Assembly (NCBI RefSeq): GCF_002027705.1
Contig: NZ_MBTG01000034.1
Coordinates: forward strand, 62,001 to 126,000
DNA from: Paenibacillus ferrarius
GTDB taxonomy: Bacteria; Bacillota; Bacilli; Paenibacillales; NBRC-103111
Reading direction: 5' to 3'
DNA: 64,000 nt
The notes under the pieces were generated by a model. It did not search any database. It was not told the DNA's origin and worked only from the letters and a program-made list of their open reading frames with translations. A program made the translations under genes and the position numbers. Below, one piece after another: positions 19,043-27,600 of this stretch (positions are counted from its first letter, which is position 1; each line of letters opens with the position of its first letter).

Positions 19043-19097
19043 ACGTACATTTTGACTATTTTCATGTATATTTTATCGGTTTGCAGCTTGTTATGAT
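19043..19097 (+). promoter_or_regulatory. Candidate operator and promoter for the cassette C importer
   Basis: Half-sites GTACATTTT (19045-19053) and GTATATTTT (19066-19074) are 21 bp apart; the proximal one covers the expected -35 position. A -10 box TATGAT lies at 19092-19097, 26 bp after the proximal half-site starts. ACGTAC-N10-TTTTCATGTATAT (19043-19071) is shared with the GH30-like gene promoter. The region is only 30 bases after the kinase stop, so the importer can be induced separately from its regulators. Confidence 0.7.
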
Positions 19098-19148
19098 TAG
19101 TAGCAAGGGGGAGTTGAAAGCGCAAACATTTAGATAAGAGGTGAGAGA

Positions 19149-20117
19149 GTGGAGACTAAAGCGGGTATCGGAAAACCTGCATCGTTACGGCCCTTGTTTG
19201 GGAGCAGAGCAAGAAGCCTATGGAAGCGAATATGGGAGTTTAAAGCGTTATACGTCATGATTTTGCCAGGTGTTCTGTATTATATCGTGTATCGATACTT
19301 GCCGATGTACGGCACGTTGATTGCTTTTAAGGATTACAGCTTCACAAAGGGGATTGTTTCAAGCCCATGGGCCAATCCATGGTATAAGCATTTTCAAACA
19401 TTTTATGACTCGCCCTATTTTACGCAATTGCTGACGAATACGTTTTTAATCAGTTTTTACAAGTTGGCGTTCGGAATCTTCCCCCCTATCCTATTGGCCT
19501 TGTTGTTGAATGAGGCTAGAATTGTTTGGTTCAAAAATTTGATTCAAACGTTGACGTACATGCCGTATTTCCTCTCCTGGGTCATCATCTATGGCATACT
19601 CATTGCTTTCCTGTCCGAAAGTTCAGGCATTGTGAATCGGCTGATTGTTGAATCCGGCGGAGAAGCGATCTCCTTCCTGACATCTACCTCATGGTTCCGA
19701 TCGATCCTTGTTGGGTCAGATATCTGGCAGCAAATCGGTTACGGAGCGATCATTTACTTGGCAGCGATGACTGCTATCGATCCTACGCTATATGAGGCGG
19801 CCAAAGTGGATGGAGCAGGTCGATTAAGAATGATTTGGCATATTACCCTACCGGGTATTAGGAATGTGATTATTCTGCTGCTGATTCTGCGTCTGGGCCA
19901 TTTCCTTGATGCCGGATTTGAGCAAATTTATATTATGTACAACATTCAGGTGTACCCAGTTGCCGATATCATCGATACGTGGGTATTCCGCACGGGTTTG
20001 CAGCAATTGAATTTCAGCTTGGGAGCTGCTGTCGGATTGTTTAAATCGATTGTAGGGCTTGTCTTGGTGCTCGGCGCGAATAAGCTGGCTAAGCGTTGGG
20101 GAGGTTCCATATGGTAA
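19149..20117 (+). CDS. Sugar ABC transporter permease, LplB type
   Basis: A 322-residue channel subunit with six membrane segments and EAA loop YEAAKVDGAG. It has the LplB-like N-terminal motif region (YVMILPGVLYYIVYRYLPMY). The start is GTG at 19149 behind AAGAGGTGAG. It overlaps the next permease by seven bases. It is clearly paralogous to the permease at 37475: both carry LSWVIIYG and near-identical EAA loops. It pairs with the YtcP-type permease downstream. Confidence 0.93.
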   Translation: METKAGIGKPASLRPLFGSRARSLWKRIWEFKALYVMILPGVLYYIVYRYLPMYGTLIAFKDYSFTKGIVSSPWANPWYKHFQTFYDSPYFTQLLTNTFLISFYKLAFGIFPPILLALLLNEARIVWFKNLIQTLTYMPYFLSWVIIYGILIAFLSESSGIVNRLIVESGGEAISFLTSTSWFRSILVGSDIWQQIGYGAIIYLAAMTAIDPTLYEAAKVDGAGRLRMIWHITLPGIRNVIILLLILRLGHFLDAGFEQIYIMYNIQVYPVADIIDTWVFRTGLQQLNFSLGAAVGLFKSIVGLVLVLGANKLAKRWGGSIW

Positions 20118-20971
20118 AACAAAAAGGCGATGTTGTTTTTAATACCTTCGTGTATGTGCTGCTTGCCGTGCTCGGCGCGATTGCACTTGTTCCGCTGCTT
20201 TATGTATTTTCCGTATCAATTACGCCTTACAGCGAGGTTCTCAAAAATGGCGGGTATGTGATCATACCGAAATCGATAACCTTTGAGGCATACAAGCAGT
20301 TATTTTCAGAATCGACCATCCCGCGAGCGTTTAGAGTTACGATCATTATCACCGTCGTGGGAACGTTCCTGAATATTGTTCTGACTACGCTGCTGGCTTA
20401 CCCGCTGAGTCGCAAAGGATTTCCAGGACGGAAATATATTTTATTCGCCATCGTGTTTACGTTCATATTCAACGGAGGGATTATCCCGACGTATCTGATT
20501 GTCAAATCAACTGGCATGCTGGACAGTCTATTCTCCATGATCGTTCCCAATATTATTTGGAGCTACAATGTGCTGATTATGAAAAGTTTTTTTGACAATT
20601 TGCCTGAGGAACTGTTCGAATCGGCGAAAATCGACGGGGCCAAAGAATTTAGGATATTGTGGCAAATTGTCGTGCCGCTCTCTACCCCGGTTTTCTTAAC
20701 CTTATGCTTGTTTTACGCAGTGTCGCACTGGAATGAGTTTTTTCAAGCGATTATGTATGTGTCGGACCGGAATTTGTATCCGCTTCAGGTGGTCGTCCGA
20801 GATATTCTGATGCAAACACTGTCATCCATGAGCAATACGGAAAGCATGGTTCCTGCTGTTACGATGCAGATGGCTGCGGTGATTTCGGCAAGCTTGCCGA
20901 TCATTCTTGTCTACCCGTTTATTCAAAAGTACTTTACGAAAGGCATGCTCTTAGGCGCAGTAAAAGGTTAA
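20111..20971 (+). CDS. Sugar ABC transporter permease, YtcP type
   Basis: The second channel subunit, about 286 residues, with EAA loop FESAKIDGAK and the typical C-terminal QKYFTKGMLLGAVKG. The frame opens at 20096, but the ATG at 20111 has GGGAGG at the right distance and is chosen; it overlaps the upstream permease by seven bases. The binding-protein gene follows after 62 bases, which hold a short GGAGG/CCTCC stem. Confidence 0.92.
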   Translation: MVKQKGDVVFNTFVYVLLAVLGAIALVPLLYVFSVSITPYSEVLKNGGYVIIPKSITFEAYKQLFSESTIPRAFRVTIIITVVGTFLNIVLTTLLAYPLSRKGFPGRKYILFAIVFTFIFNGGIIPTYLIVKSTGMLDSLFSMIVPNIIWSYNVLIMKSFFDNLPEELFESAKIDGAKEFRILWQIVVPLSTPVFLTLCLFYAVSHWNEFFQAIMYVSDRNLYPLQVVVRDILMQTLSSMSNTESMVPAVTMQMAAVISASLPIILVYPFIQKYFTKGMLLGAVKG

Positions 20972-21033
20972 TGATCGGTGACTAGGAGGGCGACCTCCCT
21001 TCATAAATGATTAGATGGAAAAGGGGAATATAC

Positions 21034-22626
21034 ATGATTAGCCAAAAAAGACGTTTCGCCTTAGGTTTAGCAGTTTTCACTATGCTCGCAAGTACAACGT
21101 TAGCAGGTTGCAGCAGTTCAGGTACCAAGTCAGCCGATAGTGCTTCTCCCAGTCCCGCAGGCAGTACCACAGTCAGTCCCGCAGCAAAGTCCAGCGATCC
21201 TGTGAAGCTCGAGGTTATTGAGAATGCTGCCGCCATGCCAGCTCCGGATGCAGATTTTATTAAACAGGCATTGGACAAAGCCCTTGGTCTTAATTTAATG
21301 GTAACTTCCTATGCGGCTGTTGCCGACTATCAGAACAACCTGAATGTAAGAGTTGCAAGCGCTAACTATCCGGATCTGTTCCAAATTGTCGATCGTCAAG
21401 CTTTGGCTCAATTATCGCAATCCGATGTTCTGCTCGATTTGACTCCTTACCTGGATAAACTTGGGAGTGTCAAGAAATTTCTAGGCGAGGATAACTTAAA
21501 AAAAGGTTACTACAACGGGAAATTATATGCGATTAATAAAGCGCCGCAAATCGACTATTGGACCTACTGGGTGCGCAAGGATTGGCTCGATAAATTAAAC
21601 CTTAAAGTACCAACGACGCTGGATGAATTGTATGCGGTTGCCAAAGCTTTTACGGAGAATGACCCTGACGGCAATGGGAAGAAAGATACGGTCGGAATTA
21701 CGGGAGGAAGCGGGGGCGGCTTCCATACCTTCAACTTTAATGGCGGTGTAGGCGCGGCGATATCTCCGATTCTGGGCGGACATGGCGTAGGTATTCCGGG
21801 CAGCGTATATATTAAGGATGGCAAGGCTGTCGACGCTTATCATGATCCAGCCATGATTGAGGCTTTGACGGACGCCAAGAAATATTTTGATGCGAAAGTG
21901 ATCGATTCCGAGGTTGCGGCCAATACAGGGTTGCAGCATCAGCAGAAAGCGATTCAGGGGCAAGCAGGAATCGTGTACATCGACTGGGCCAACATCAAGA
22001 AAGACCAATTCGTGGAGCAGACCAAAGCGGTGAATCCGAAAGCGGAATGGATTCAAATTGCTGCGCCAAAAGGTCCGGCTGGACAATTCGACGGCACTTG
22101 GGACAGCGGCAAATCGCCAATGATGCTGGGGATTCCGAAGAAACTTGAGAAAGACCCTGTCAAGCTTCAGAAAGTGTTTGATTTGCTTAACTACGTGTCT
22201 GAAGGCAAGGGTGCTGAGCTTGTTCAGTACGGTATTGAAGGCAAGCATTATACGCTTGAAAATGGCAAGCCCAAACCGACCGATTTGCTGGGTAAAGAAG
22301 GCGGCTACATTTGGTCTTATCAATTTACAGGTCGTCCTGAGCTAGAGTATTTATCCGCTCGTTTTGTAAATCAGGCTTCTTATATTGATTTTACAAGCAA
22401 ACAACCGCGCATTCAGGCGGTGAATGGTTACTTGGACATTCCGTCCGGTTATAATCCAGCCGAAGCGGATCGTTATGGAACGGAAGAAATTATCAAATTC
22501 TTGTATGGCAAGCGGCCTTTATCCGAATATGACCAATTCCTCAAAACGCTCGATACGCAGTTCAATTACAAAGCATTTCAAGAATCGGCGCAGAAGCAGT
22601 TGAAAAGCTTAGGCATGACCAAATAA
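21034..22626 (+). CDS. Large (LipO-type) substrate-binding lipoprotein
   Basis: An extracellular lipoprotein of about 530 residues with lipobox LAGC (Cys26) and a Ser/Pro-rich linker. Its length and the motif FTENDPDGNGKKDT place it with the large LipO/YtcQ-type binding proteins that pair with LplB/YtcP permeases. The track opens at 21007, but the ATG at 21034 has AAGGGG upstream and gives a proper signal peptide. The DPDGNGKKDT stretch looks like a calcium-binding loop and is conserved in the paralogue at 39343 (DPDGNGKNDT). The ligand is not known. Confidence 0.9.
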   Translation: MISQKRRFALGLAVFTMLASTTLAGCSSSGTKSADSASPSPAGSTTVSPAAKSSDPVKLEVIENAAAMPAPDADFIKQALDKALGLNLMVTSYAAVADYQNNLNVRVASANYPDLFQIVDRQALAQLSQSDVLLDLTPYLDKLGSVKKFLGEDNLKKGYYNGKLYAINKAPQIDYWTYWVRKDWLDKLNLKVPTTLDELYAVAKAFTENDPDGNGKKDTVGITGGSGGGFHTFNFNGGVGAAISPILGGHGVGIPGSVYIKDGKAVDAYHDPAMIEALTDAKKYFDAKVIDSEVAANTGLQHQQKAIQGQAGIVYIDWANIKKDQFVEQTKAVNPKAEWIQIAAPKGPAGQFDGTWDSGKSPMMLGIPKKLEKDPVKLQKVFDLLNYVSEGKGAELVQYGIEGKHYTLENGKPKPTDLLGKEGGYIWSYQFTGRPELEYLSARFVNQASYIDFTSKQPRIQAVNGYLDIPSGYNPAEADRYGTEEIIKFLYGKRPLSEYDQFLKTLDTQFNYKAFQESAQKQLKSLGMTK

Positions 22627-22662
22627 GAGAAAGAGGATATGGGAAGCGGAGGGAACTACAAG

Positions 22663-24963
22663 ATGAAAATAACACAAGAAACGTACGACGTTGTTGTTTG
22701 CGGCGGGGGGCTGGCTGGATTTTGCGCAGCCGTCTCATCCGCTCGCCAAGGTGCGACAACTTGCCTGATTCAGGATCGGCCGGTGTTCGGAGGCAACAGT
22801 TCTTCGGAAGTTCGCGTAACGCCGCATGGCGCCGCAGCATTTCATGCTTATGCGAGGGAAACCGGCATTTTGTCGGAACTGCTGATCGAAGAACGAGCCG
22901 CCAATCACGAAGAAATATGGGAGAACGGTTGGACGAACAGCGTATGGGATATGACGATGTATGATTTGGCAATGAAAACGCCGAATCTCAAGTTTCATGT
23001 GAATACGGCTGTCCAGTCCGTCAACATGACAGATGAGCGGCAAATCGCCTCCGTCGTTTGCTACGTGGCGAATGCAGAAACCAAGCTGACGATTCACGGG
23101 AAAACTTTCATCGATTGTACGGGAGACGGCACGGTTGCTCATTTGGCCGGCTGCGAGTGGAGAATGGGCTCGGAAGGCCGCGATGAATTCCAAGAATTCC
23201 ATGCGCCTGAAGCGGCAAGCAAGGATACCATGGGCAACTCCATACATTTCAAAGCCCGAGATATGGGGCGGCCGGTTCCGTTTACTGCGCCTGATTGGGC
23301 TGTCAAACACGAAGATCCAAGCTATTTCTACGATCAGGGGCGTCTTCCGAAAGAAATGAAGGGCGGCTATTGGTGGATTGAGATCGGAGTCCCTTGGAAT
23401 ACAATCTATGAGGCGGAGGATATTCGCCACGAGTTGACCCGTCATACGCTTGGCATTTGGGATTGGATCAAAAATAAAGATCCGAAAACGAAAGAAAAGG
23501 CGGCCAACTATGCCCTTGACTGGATTGGTCAAGTGCCTGGCAAACGGGAAAGCCGCCGGATTATGGGGCAGTATCTCATGACCGAACACGATCCAGCGGA
23601 ACGAACCGTATTTCACGATGAAATCGCGTTCGGCGGTTGGTTCCTGGACCTGCATACACCAGGCGGACTCTTGGCAGCTCATAGCGAGCCGGCAAGCGCG
23701 GAAGGCTACACACAATCAAGCGAATACGCCATCAAAAGCTACTGCGGACCCTATGGTATCCCGCTTCGCATCATGATCAGCAAAGATGTGGACAATCTCA
23801 TGATGGCTGGCCGCAACGTCAGCGTTACACATGCTGCGTTGGGTACAGTGAGAGTGATGGGAACCACAGCGCTGATGGGGCAAGCGGCAGGTTTAAGCGC
23901 TGCGCTTGCAATTCGCAAAGGCATCTCGATTCAAGAAGTTCCTGATACTTCCATTACGGAAGTACAACAAGCTTTGCTCAGGGATGGCTGCTTCTTGCCC
24001 AATTACAAGAATGAAGACCCGTACGATTTGGCGCGTAAGGCTTCCGTATCTGCGAGCAGTCAAGCTCTATTGTACGGAGCGGGCCCTGAAAGCAAGGGGT
24101 TCCATGAGGGCTTAACCGTTTGGAGAGATCAGAACCATAGAATCCCTCACGACCGTCTGCTGCAGCGCAGAGGGCAATGGATTGCTGTTGGCACAGACCA
24201 TATTGACACCCTGTCTTTCTGTGTGAGCAACAATTCCGGGCACGTACAGCAGCTTAAAGTTGCTCTTGCAAGGGTCGATCATATTTGGGATTATCGTGTA
24301 AATACAGGGACTTTGTTGAATGAACAAACGCTGGAGATCCCAGAAGGTGAACGGATTTGGGTAGAATGGGCAGTAAATGCCACCGGTCTGCAGCCTGGCA
24401 GCTACGTTCGACTGGATTTATTGGGGAATCCAGATCTGGAATGGCACCGTGCGGGATGCATCGTACCGGGGCATATGTCTGCTAATGAGATTGGACTTAA
24501 TCGCATGCGAAGGTATGATAACGGAATTACGATGAGCTTTAAAGTATCGCCGGCTCAGCCTTGTTTCGGGCCTGAGAATGTCCTTAGCGGCGTAACCCGT
24601 CCTCATCAATTCACGAATCTGTGGAGATCGGAACCGAATGAACCCCTTGGCGCTTATTTGGAGCTGATTTGGCAAGAAACGCAGTCCATTCGGCATGTGG
24701 AACTTACTTTCCCTGGTCATTTGATTCGCGAATACCATGCTTACTCACCTTTCTATCGAGATCCTCAGTGTGCCAAAGATTATACAATTGAAACTTATGT
24801 TCAAGGACAATGGAAGACCGTTGTTCAGGTAGCCGGCAATTATCAGCGGCACCGCAAGCATGAACTGCCGGAGAGCGCAGCAGCAGATCGCCTGCGCGTC
24901 ACGATCCAATCAACGAATGGAGATCCTTCGGCAGCCATTTATGAAATCAGATGCTATAGCTAG
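22663..24963 (+). CDS. FAD-dependent oxidoreductase with C-terminal discoidin-like domain
   Basis: A flavoprotein of about 766 residues. The N-terminal FAD-binding Rossmann motif is VVVCGGGLAGFCAA (residues 10-23), followed by RPVFGGNSSSEVR, which marks the FAD-dependent oxidoreductase family often found in polysaccharide loci. After about residue 450 the flavin part ends; the last 150 residues (from about FGPENVLSGV) resemble an F5/8-type (discoidin) beta-sandwich. There is no signal peptide, so it should be cytoplasmic. The chosen ATG at 22663 has GGAGGG upstream; the ATG at 22639 does not. It lies 36 bases after the binding-protein gene and probably belongs to that operon, so a role in oxidising an imported sugar or uronate is plausible, but this is inference. 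Confidence 0.85.
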   Translation: MKITQETYDVVVCGGGLAGFCAAVSSARQGATTCLIQDRPVFGGNSSSEVRVTPHGAAAFHAYARETGILSELLIEERAANHEEIWENGWTNSVWDMTMYDLAMKTPNLKFHVNTAVQSVNMTDERQIASVVCYVANAETKLTIHGKTFIDCTGDGTVAHLAGCEWRMGSEGRDEFQEFHAPEAASKDTMGNSIHFKARDMGRPVPFTAPDWAVKHEDPSYFYDQGRLPKEMKGGYWWIEIGVPWNTIYEAEDIRHELTRHTLGIWDWIKNKDPKTKEKAANYALDWIGQVPGKRESRRIMGQYLMTEHDPAERTVFHDEIAFGGWFLDLHTPGGLLAAHSEPASAEGYTQSSEYAIKSYCGPYGIPLRIMISKDVDNLMMAGRNVSVTHAALGTVRVMGTTALMGQAAGLSAALAIRKGISIQEVPDTSITEVQQALLRDGCFLPNYKNEDPYDLARKASVSASSQALLYGAGPESKGFHEGLTVWRDQNHRIPHDRLLQRRGQWIAVGTDHIDTLSFCVSNNSGHVQQLKVALARVDHIWDYRVNTGTLLNEQTLEIPEGERIWVEWAVNATGLQPGSYVRLDLLGNPDLEWHRAGCIVPGHMSANEIGLNRMRRYDNGITMSFKVSPAQPCFGPENVLSGVTRPHQFTNLWRSEPNEPLGAYLELIWQETQSIRHVELTFPGHLIREYHAYSPFYRDPQCAKDYTIETYVQGQWKTVVQVAGNYQRHRKHELPESAAADRLRVTIQSTNGDPSAAIYEIRCYS

Positions 24964-25363
24964 TAGAAATTAATCAAACAAGAAACTGCCCCAATTAACA
25001 TGACCTGACCGCCACCACCATGAATGAAAATATACTTGGCCTGTGAGCCTGTTTGTTCCATGCTGGAACTGCAGGTCATAGGCCGATTTTTTTTGGGTAG
25101 GGCACACTCTGAGTCCCAAACCAGCCGACTGTATCCCACGAGCACCGTCCATTGTGCTAATGCGGGAGGCAAGACGATACTGGAAACGCTCGGACTGGAA
25201 CTGCTTTGTTTTTGGTGTCTACTGCCCCGCAAGGGTTTACCTTTTTCGCTTCGGAGCTTTTTACGTGCTTGGTTTTTCAAACGTAAGTACTTCAGACTGA
25301 CTTTAACTTCTTGATTACCGCTCTCCAGAAAATAAGCATTTGCCCCGACGCGCATGTCCATGT
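24964..25363. other. Gap with decayed sequence
   Basis: No intact gene is visible. The minus strand holds the transposase remnant described separately. The rest (24964-25220) has interrupted frames with no recognisable product, and is probably the eroded end of the same element. Confidence 0.4.
25227..25361 (-). pseudogene. Remnant of an IS1182-type transposase
   Basis: The minus strand reads GNQEVKVSLKYLRLKNQARK followed by KLRSEKGKPLR (25319 down to about 25227). This resembles the C-terminal part of IS1182-family DDE transposases just before the conserved EPVFG block. That block is missing or frameshifted, there is no N-terminal half, and no flanking inverted repeats were found. It is a dead fragment. 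The match is by memory of the family pattern, so confidence is moderate. Confidence 0.5.
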
Positions 25364-25630
25364 TTTGGAGGAGAAGCAGCCTACTTCGCGCGTGGAGGCT
25401 GCTTTTTCCGCAGGCTCATAGCGTGTTAGCTGCTGTCACCCTGCGGAGACGACCTTTTTGGCAGGCTCAGCGTGCTTTGGAGGAGAAGCAGCCTACTTCG
25501 CGCGTGGAGACTGCTTTTTCCGCAGGCTCATAGCGTGTTAGCTGCTGTCACCCTCCGGAGACGGCCTTTTTGGCAGGCTCAGCGTGCTTTGGAGGGGAAG
25601 CAGCCTTCCTTCGCGCGTTGAGACAGCCCC
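25364..25630. repeat. 112-bp tandem direct repeat, two full copies and a partial third
   Basis: Copies start at 25364, 25476 and 25588 (each at TTTGGAGG). The first two differ at only three of 112 positions; the third is degenerate and breaks off after about 40 bases. Each full unit contains AGCAGCC...GGCTGCT-TTTTC (one mismatch in copy 2), a terminator-like hairpin, and CCGCAGG...CCTGCGG followed by a second T5 run (also weakened in copy 2). No coding frame is conserved. It sits between the transposase remnant and the next importer operon and may insulate it. Confidence 0.85.
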
Positions 25631-25745
25631 CTTTTCTTGCCTTTGTGGAGTTATTTGGAAGAAGCATCAATCCCGTCATTAAATTTCTCGTATTCTGTGC
25701 AGTATATATAAAGTTTAAGGGGGGGATAGTCGAAAAAGGCGGTGC

Positions 25746-25751
25746 TATAAT
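25746..25751 (+). promoter_or_regulatory. Candidate -10 box for the cassette D permease operon
   Basis: A perfect TATAAT 36 bases before the start codon. The expected -35 position (about 25723-25728, GGGATA) has no match to TTGACA, so this promoter probably needs an activator. Confidence 0.5.
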
Positions 25752-25787
25752 GGCGTTACCAATATAAATAAGGGGGCAATACCCATT

Positions 25788-26738
25788 ATGACTGATTTAT
25801 CCGTAGAGTCTGACATGACACCAGCAGCCAGTGTGAGAGCCCTAAACCCCTTTCGACTTTTTTGCAGAAAGTATGGCGCTGCTTACCTTATGCTGCTGAT
25901 TCCTGTTTGCTGCTTTGTACTTTTTTCTTTGTACCCGATCGCTTGGGCGGTTAAATACGTATTTTATTACTATGACGGGGTTAGGCCGGAGCGGTTTACG
26001 GGGCTCGCTAATTTCCAAAGGTTGATGGATGATCAAGTCTACTGGTCCAGCCTCTGGAAGCAGGCTCTTTTCTCCCTGAAAATCATTCTTGAGCTGCCTT
26101 TGGCCTTCATGCTGGCTCTGCTTCTCAGCTCGCAATTGAGAGGGAAAAATGCGTTTCGGGCAATGTTTGTTATGCCTTACATTTTGCCGGCCTCAACGAT
26201 GGCCTTGGTCGTTTATATCCTGCTGAACCCGTACAACGGGGGGCTTAATCAACTGCTGCTCGCTCTCAACTTGATCGATCAACCCATTGCCTTCCTGTCG
26301 GGCGGGTGGACAGCTTTTGTTAGCGGGATGGTTTTGGACGCATGGCAAAATTTCGGGATCAATATGCTGCTTTTGCTTGTAGGCCTCACCAGCATTCCGA
26401 AAGATGTCTATGAAAGTGCTGATATCGACGGAGCTACGGGGTGGACGAGGGTGCGTTATATCTCCCTTCCGATGATGGGACGGATTCTGCAAATGATTTT
26501 GTTCCTGTCTATTCTAGGAACCCTCAAGTCAATGGGCCCTTTTCTCGTCCTTACGGATGGTGGACCAAACCATGCTACTGAGCTGACTTTCCTGTATATT
26601 TTTCATCAGTTTTTCGGAGGAGATGCAGGCACCAACTATGGCTACGGGGCAACGGTGGCGGTGTTTACCGCACTTATCCTGGTCGTGATCTCGATAGCTT
26701 ACTTCAAGTTAACCAAGAAAATGGATTATCATAATTAA
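25788..26738 (+). CDS. Sugar ABC transporter permease, MalF type
   Basis: A 316-residue channel subunit with six membrane segments and EAA loop YESADIDGAT. An N-terminal cytoplasmic extension of about 30 residues precedes the first membrane segment. The start ATG has AGGGGGC upstream. The MalG-type subunit follows after 13 bases. In this cassette the permease genes come first and the binding protein is placed after the regulators, unlike cassettes B and G. Confidence 0.92.
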   Translation: MTDLSVESDMTPAASVRALNPFRLFCRKYGAAYLMLLIPVCCFVLFSLYPIAWAVKYVFYYYDGVRPERFTGLANFQRLMDDQVYWSSLWKQALFSLKIILELPLAFMLALLLSSQLRGKNAFRAMFVMPYILPASTMALVVYILLNPYNGGLNQLLLALNLIDQPIAFLSGGWTAFVSGMVLDAWQNFGINMLLLLVGLTSIPKDVYESADIDGATGWTRVRYISLPMMGRILQMILFLSILGTLKSMGPFLVLTDGGPNHATELTFLYIFHQFFGGDAGTNYGYGATVAVFTALILVVISIAYFKLTKKMDYHN

Positions 26739-26751
26739 GGAGGACAGCAAG

Positions 26752-27582
26752 GTGAAACATCTGTTAAAGTGGTTAAAGTATGTAATTTTGTCTGTCGTCG
26801 CCATCATAACCTTGATTCCTGTGATTTATGTGTTGTTTTATAGTTTCAAATCCAATCAGGAGCTGATTACAGGCGGCGGCTTGCTGCCCCGGAAGTGGGT
26901 GTTCTCCAACTATTCGGAGGTATGGAAAGAGCTGAATTTCTCCCTGTATTTCTATAACTCGGTGGTTTTTGCTACGATCAGCTCTGGGCTGAGTGTGTTT
27001 ATGGGGGCGATGTCCGGGTATGTATTTGCCAGAACTCAATTTCCCGGCAAACGACTTCTCTCGCTGCTGATTATTGGGGTGATGTTCGTTAGTCTGGGTC
27101 CGATGACCTTGTTTCCCAAGTTCAAGCTTGCTGTGGATTGGGGACTCACGGACAGCATTTTTACGATCCCTCTTGCTGCCTTGTACGGTTTGGGAGCTAG
27201 TGTTTTCCTGTACGAAGGTTTCGTTAAATCGCTCGGCAAAGAGATGGACGAGGCGGCTATTGTGGATGGAGCCTCCTATTTCAAGCGTTTTTACCGATTG
27301 ACATTGCCGCTCATGGCTCCGATTACCGCTACTTTTTTCCTATTGGAATTTATTGCGGAATGGAATAATTATATTTTCCCTTTGGTCATGAGTATCGGCA
27401 ATCCAGATACCAAAACACTGACTGTAGGTGTAGTTGAACTGCGGAATATGGGTTCAGGAGCAGCGGCCTGGAATTTATTGCTGGCGGGTTCGATGATTTC
27501 TGTCATTCCCGTACTCGTCGTATTTATTGTTTTGAACCGGCAAATTGTAGGTGGACTTGCGCAAGGTGCTGTGAAGGGTTGA
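26752..27582 (+). CDS. Sugar ABC transporter permease, MalG type
   Basis: The second channel subunit, 276 residues, with EAA loop DEAAIVDGAS and C-terminal QIVGGLAQGAVKG. The start is GTG at 26752 with AAGGAGG upstream. The response-regulator gene begins 18 bases after its stop, so permeases and regulators form one transcription unit here. Confidence 0.93.
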   Translation: MKHLLKWLKYVILSVVAIITLIPVIYVLFYSFKSNQELITGGGLLPRKWVFSNYSEVWKELNFSLYFYNSVVFATISSGLSVFMGAMSGYVFARTQFPGKRLLSLLIIGVMFVSLGPMTLFPKFKLAVDWGLTDSIFTIPLAALYGLGASVFLYEGFVKSLGKEMDEAAIVDGASYFKRFYRLTLPLMAPITATFFLLEFIAEWNNYIFPLVMSIGNPDTKTLTVGVVELRNMGSGAAAWNLLLAGSMISVIPVLVVFIVLNRQIVGGLAQGAVKG

Positions 27583-27600
27583 CAGATCGGAGGATGCAGC

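Noticed and set aside
21595..22323. Minus-strand open frame of 242 codons inside a binding-protein gene
   Set aside because: Antisense to a well-supported lipoprotein gene, with no family signature.
22735..23715. Minus-strand open frame of 326 codons inside the flavoprotein gene
   Set aside because: It is antisense to a clear FAD-binding protein, has no recognisable domain and is a shadow of its codon usage.
25570..25767. Plus-strand 65-codon frame over the third repeat copy
   Set aside because: It lies in non-coding tandem repeat and promoter sequence and has no recognisable product.
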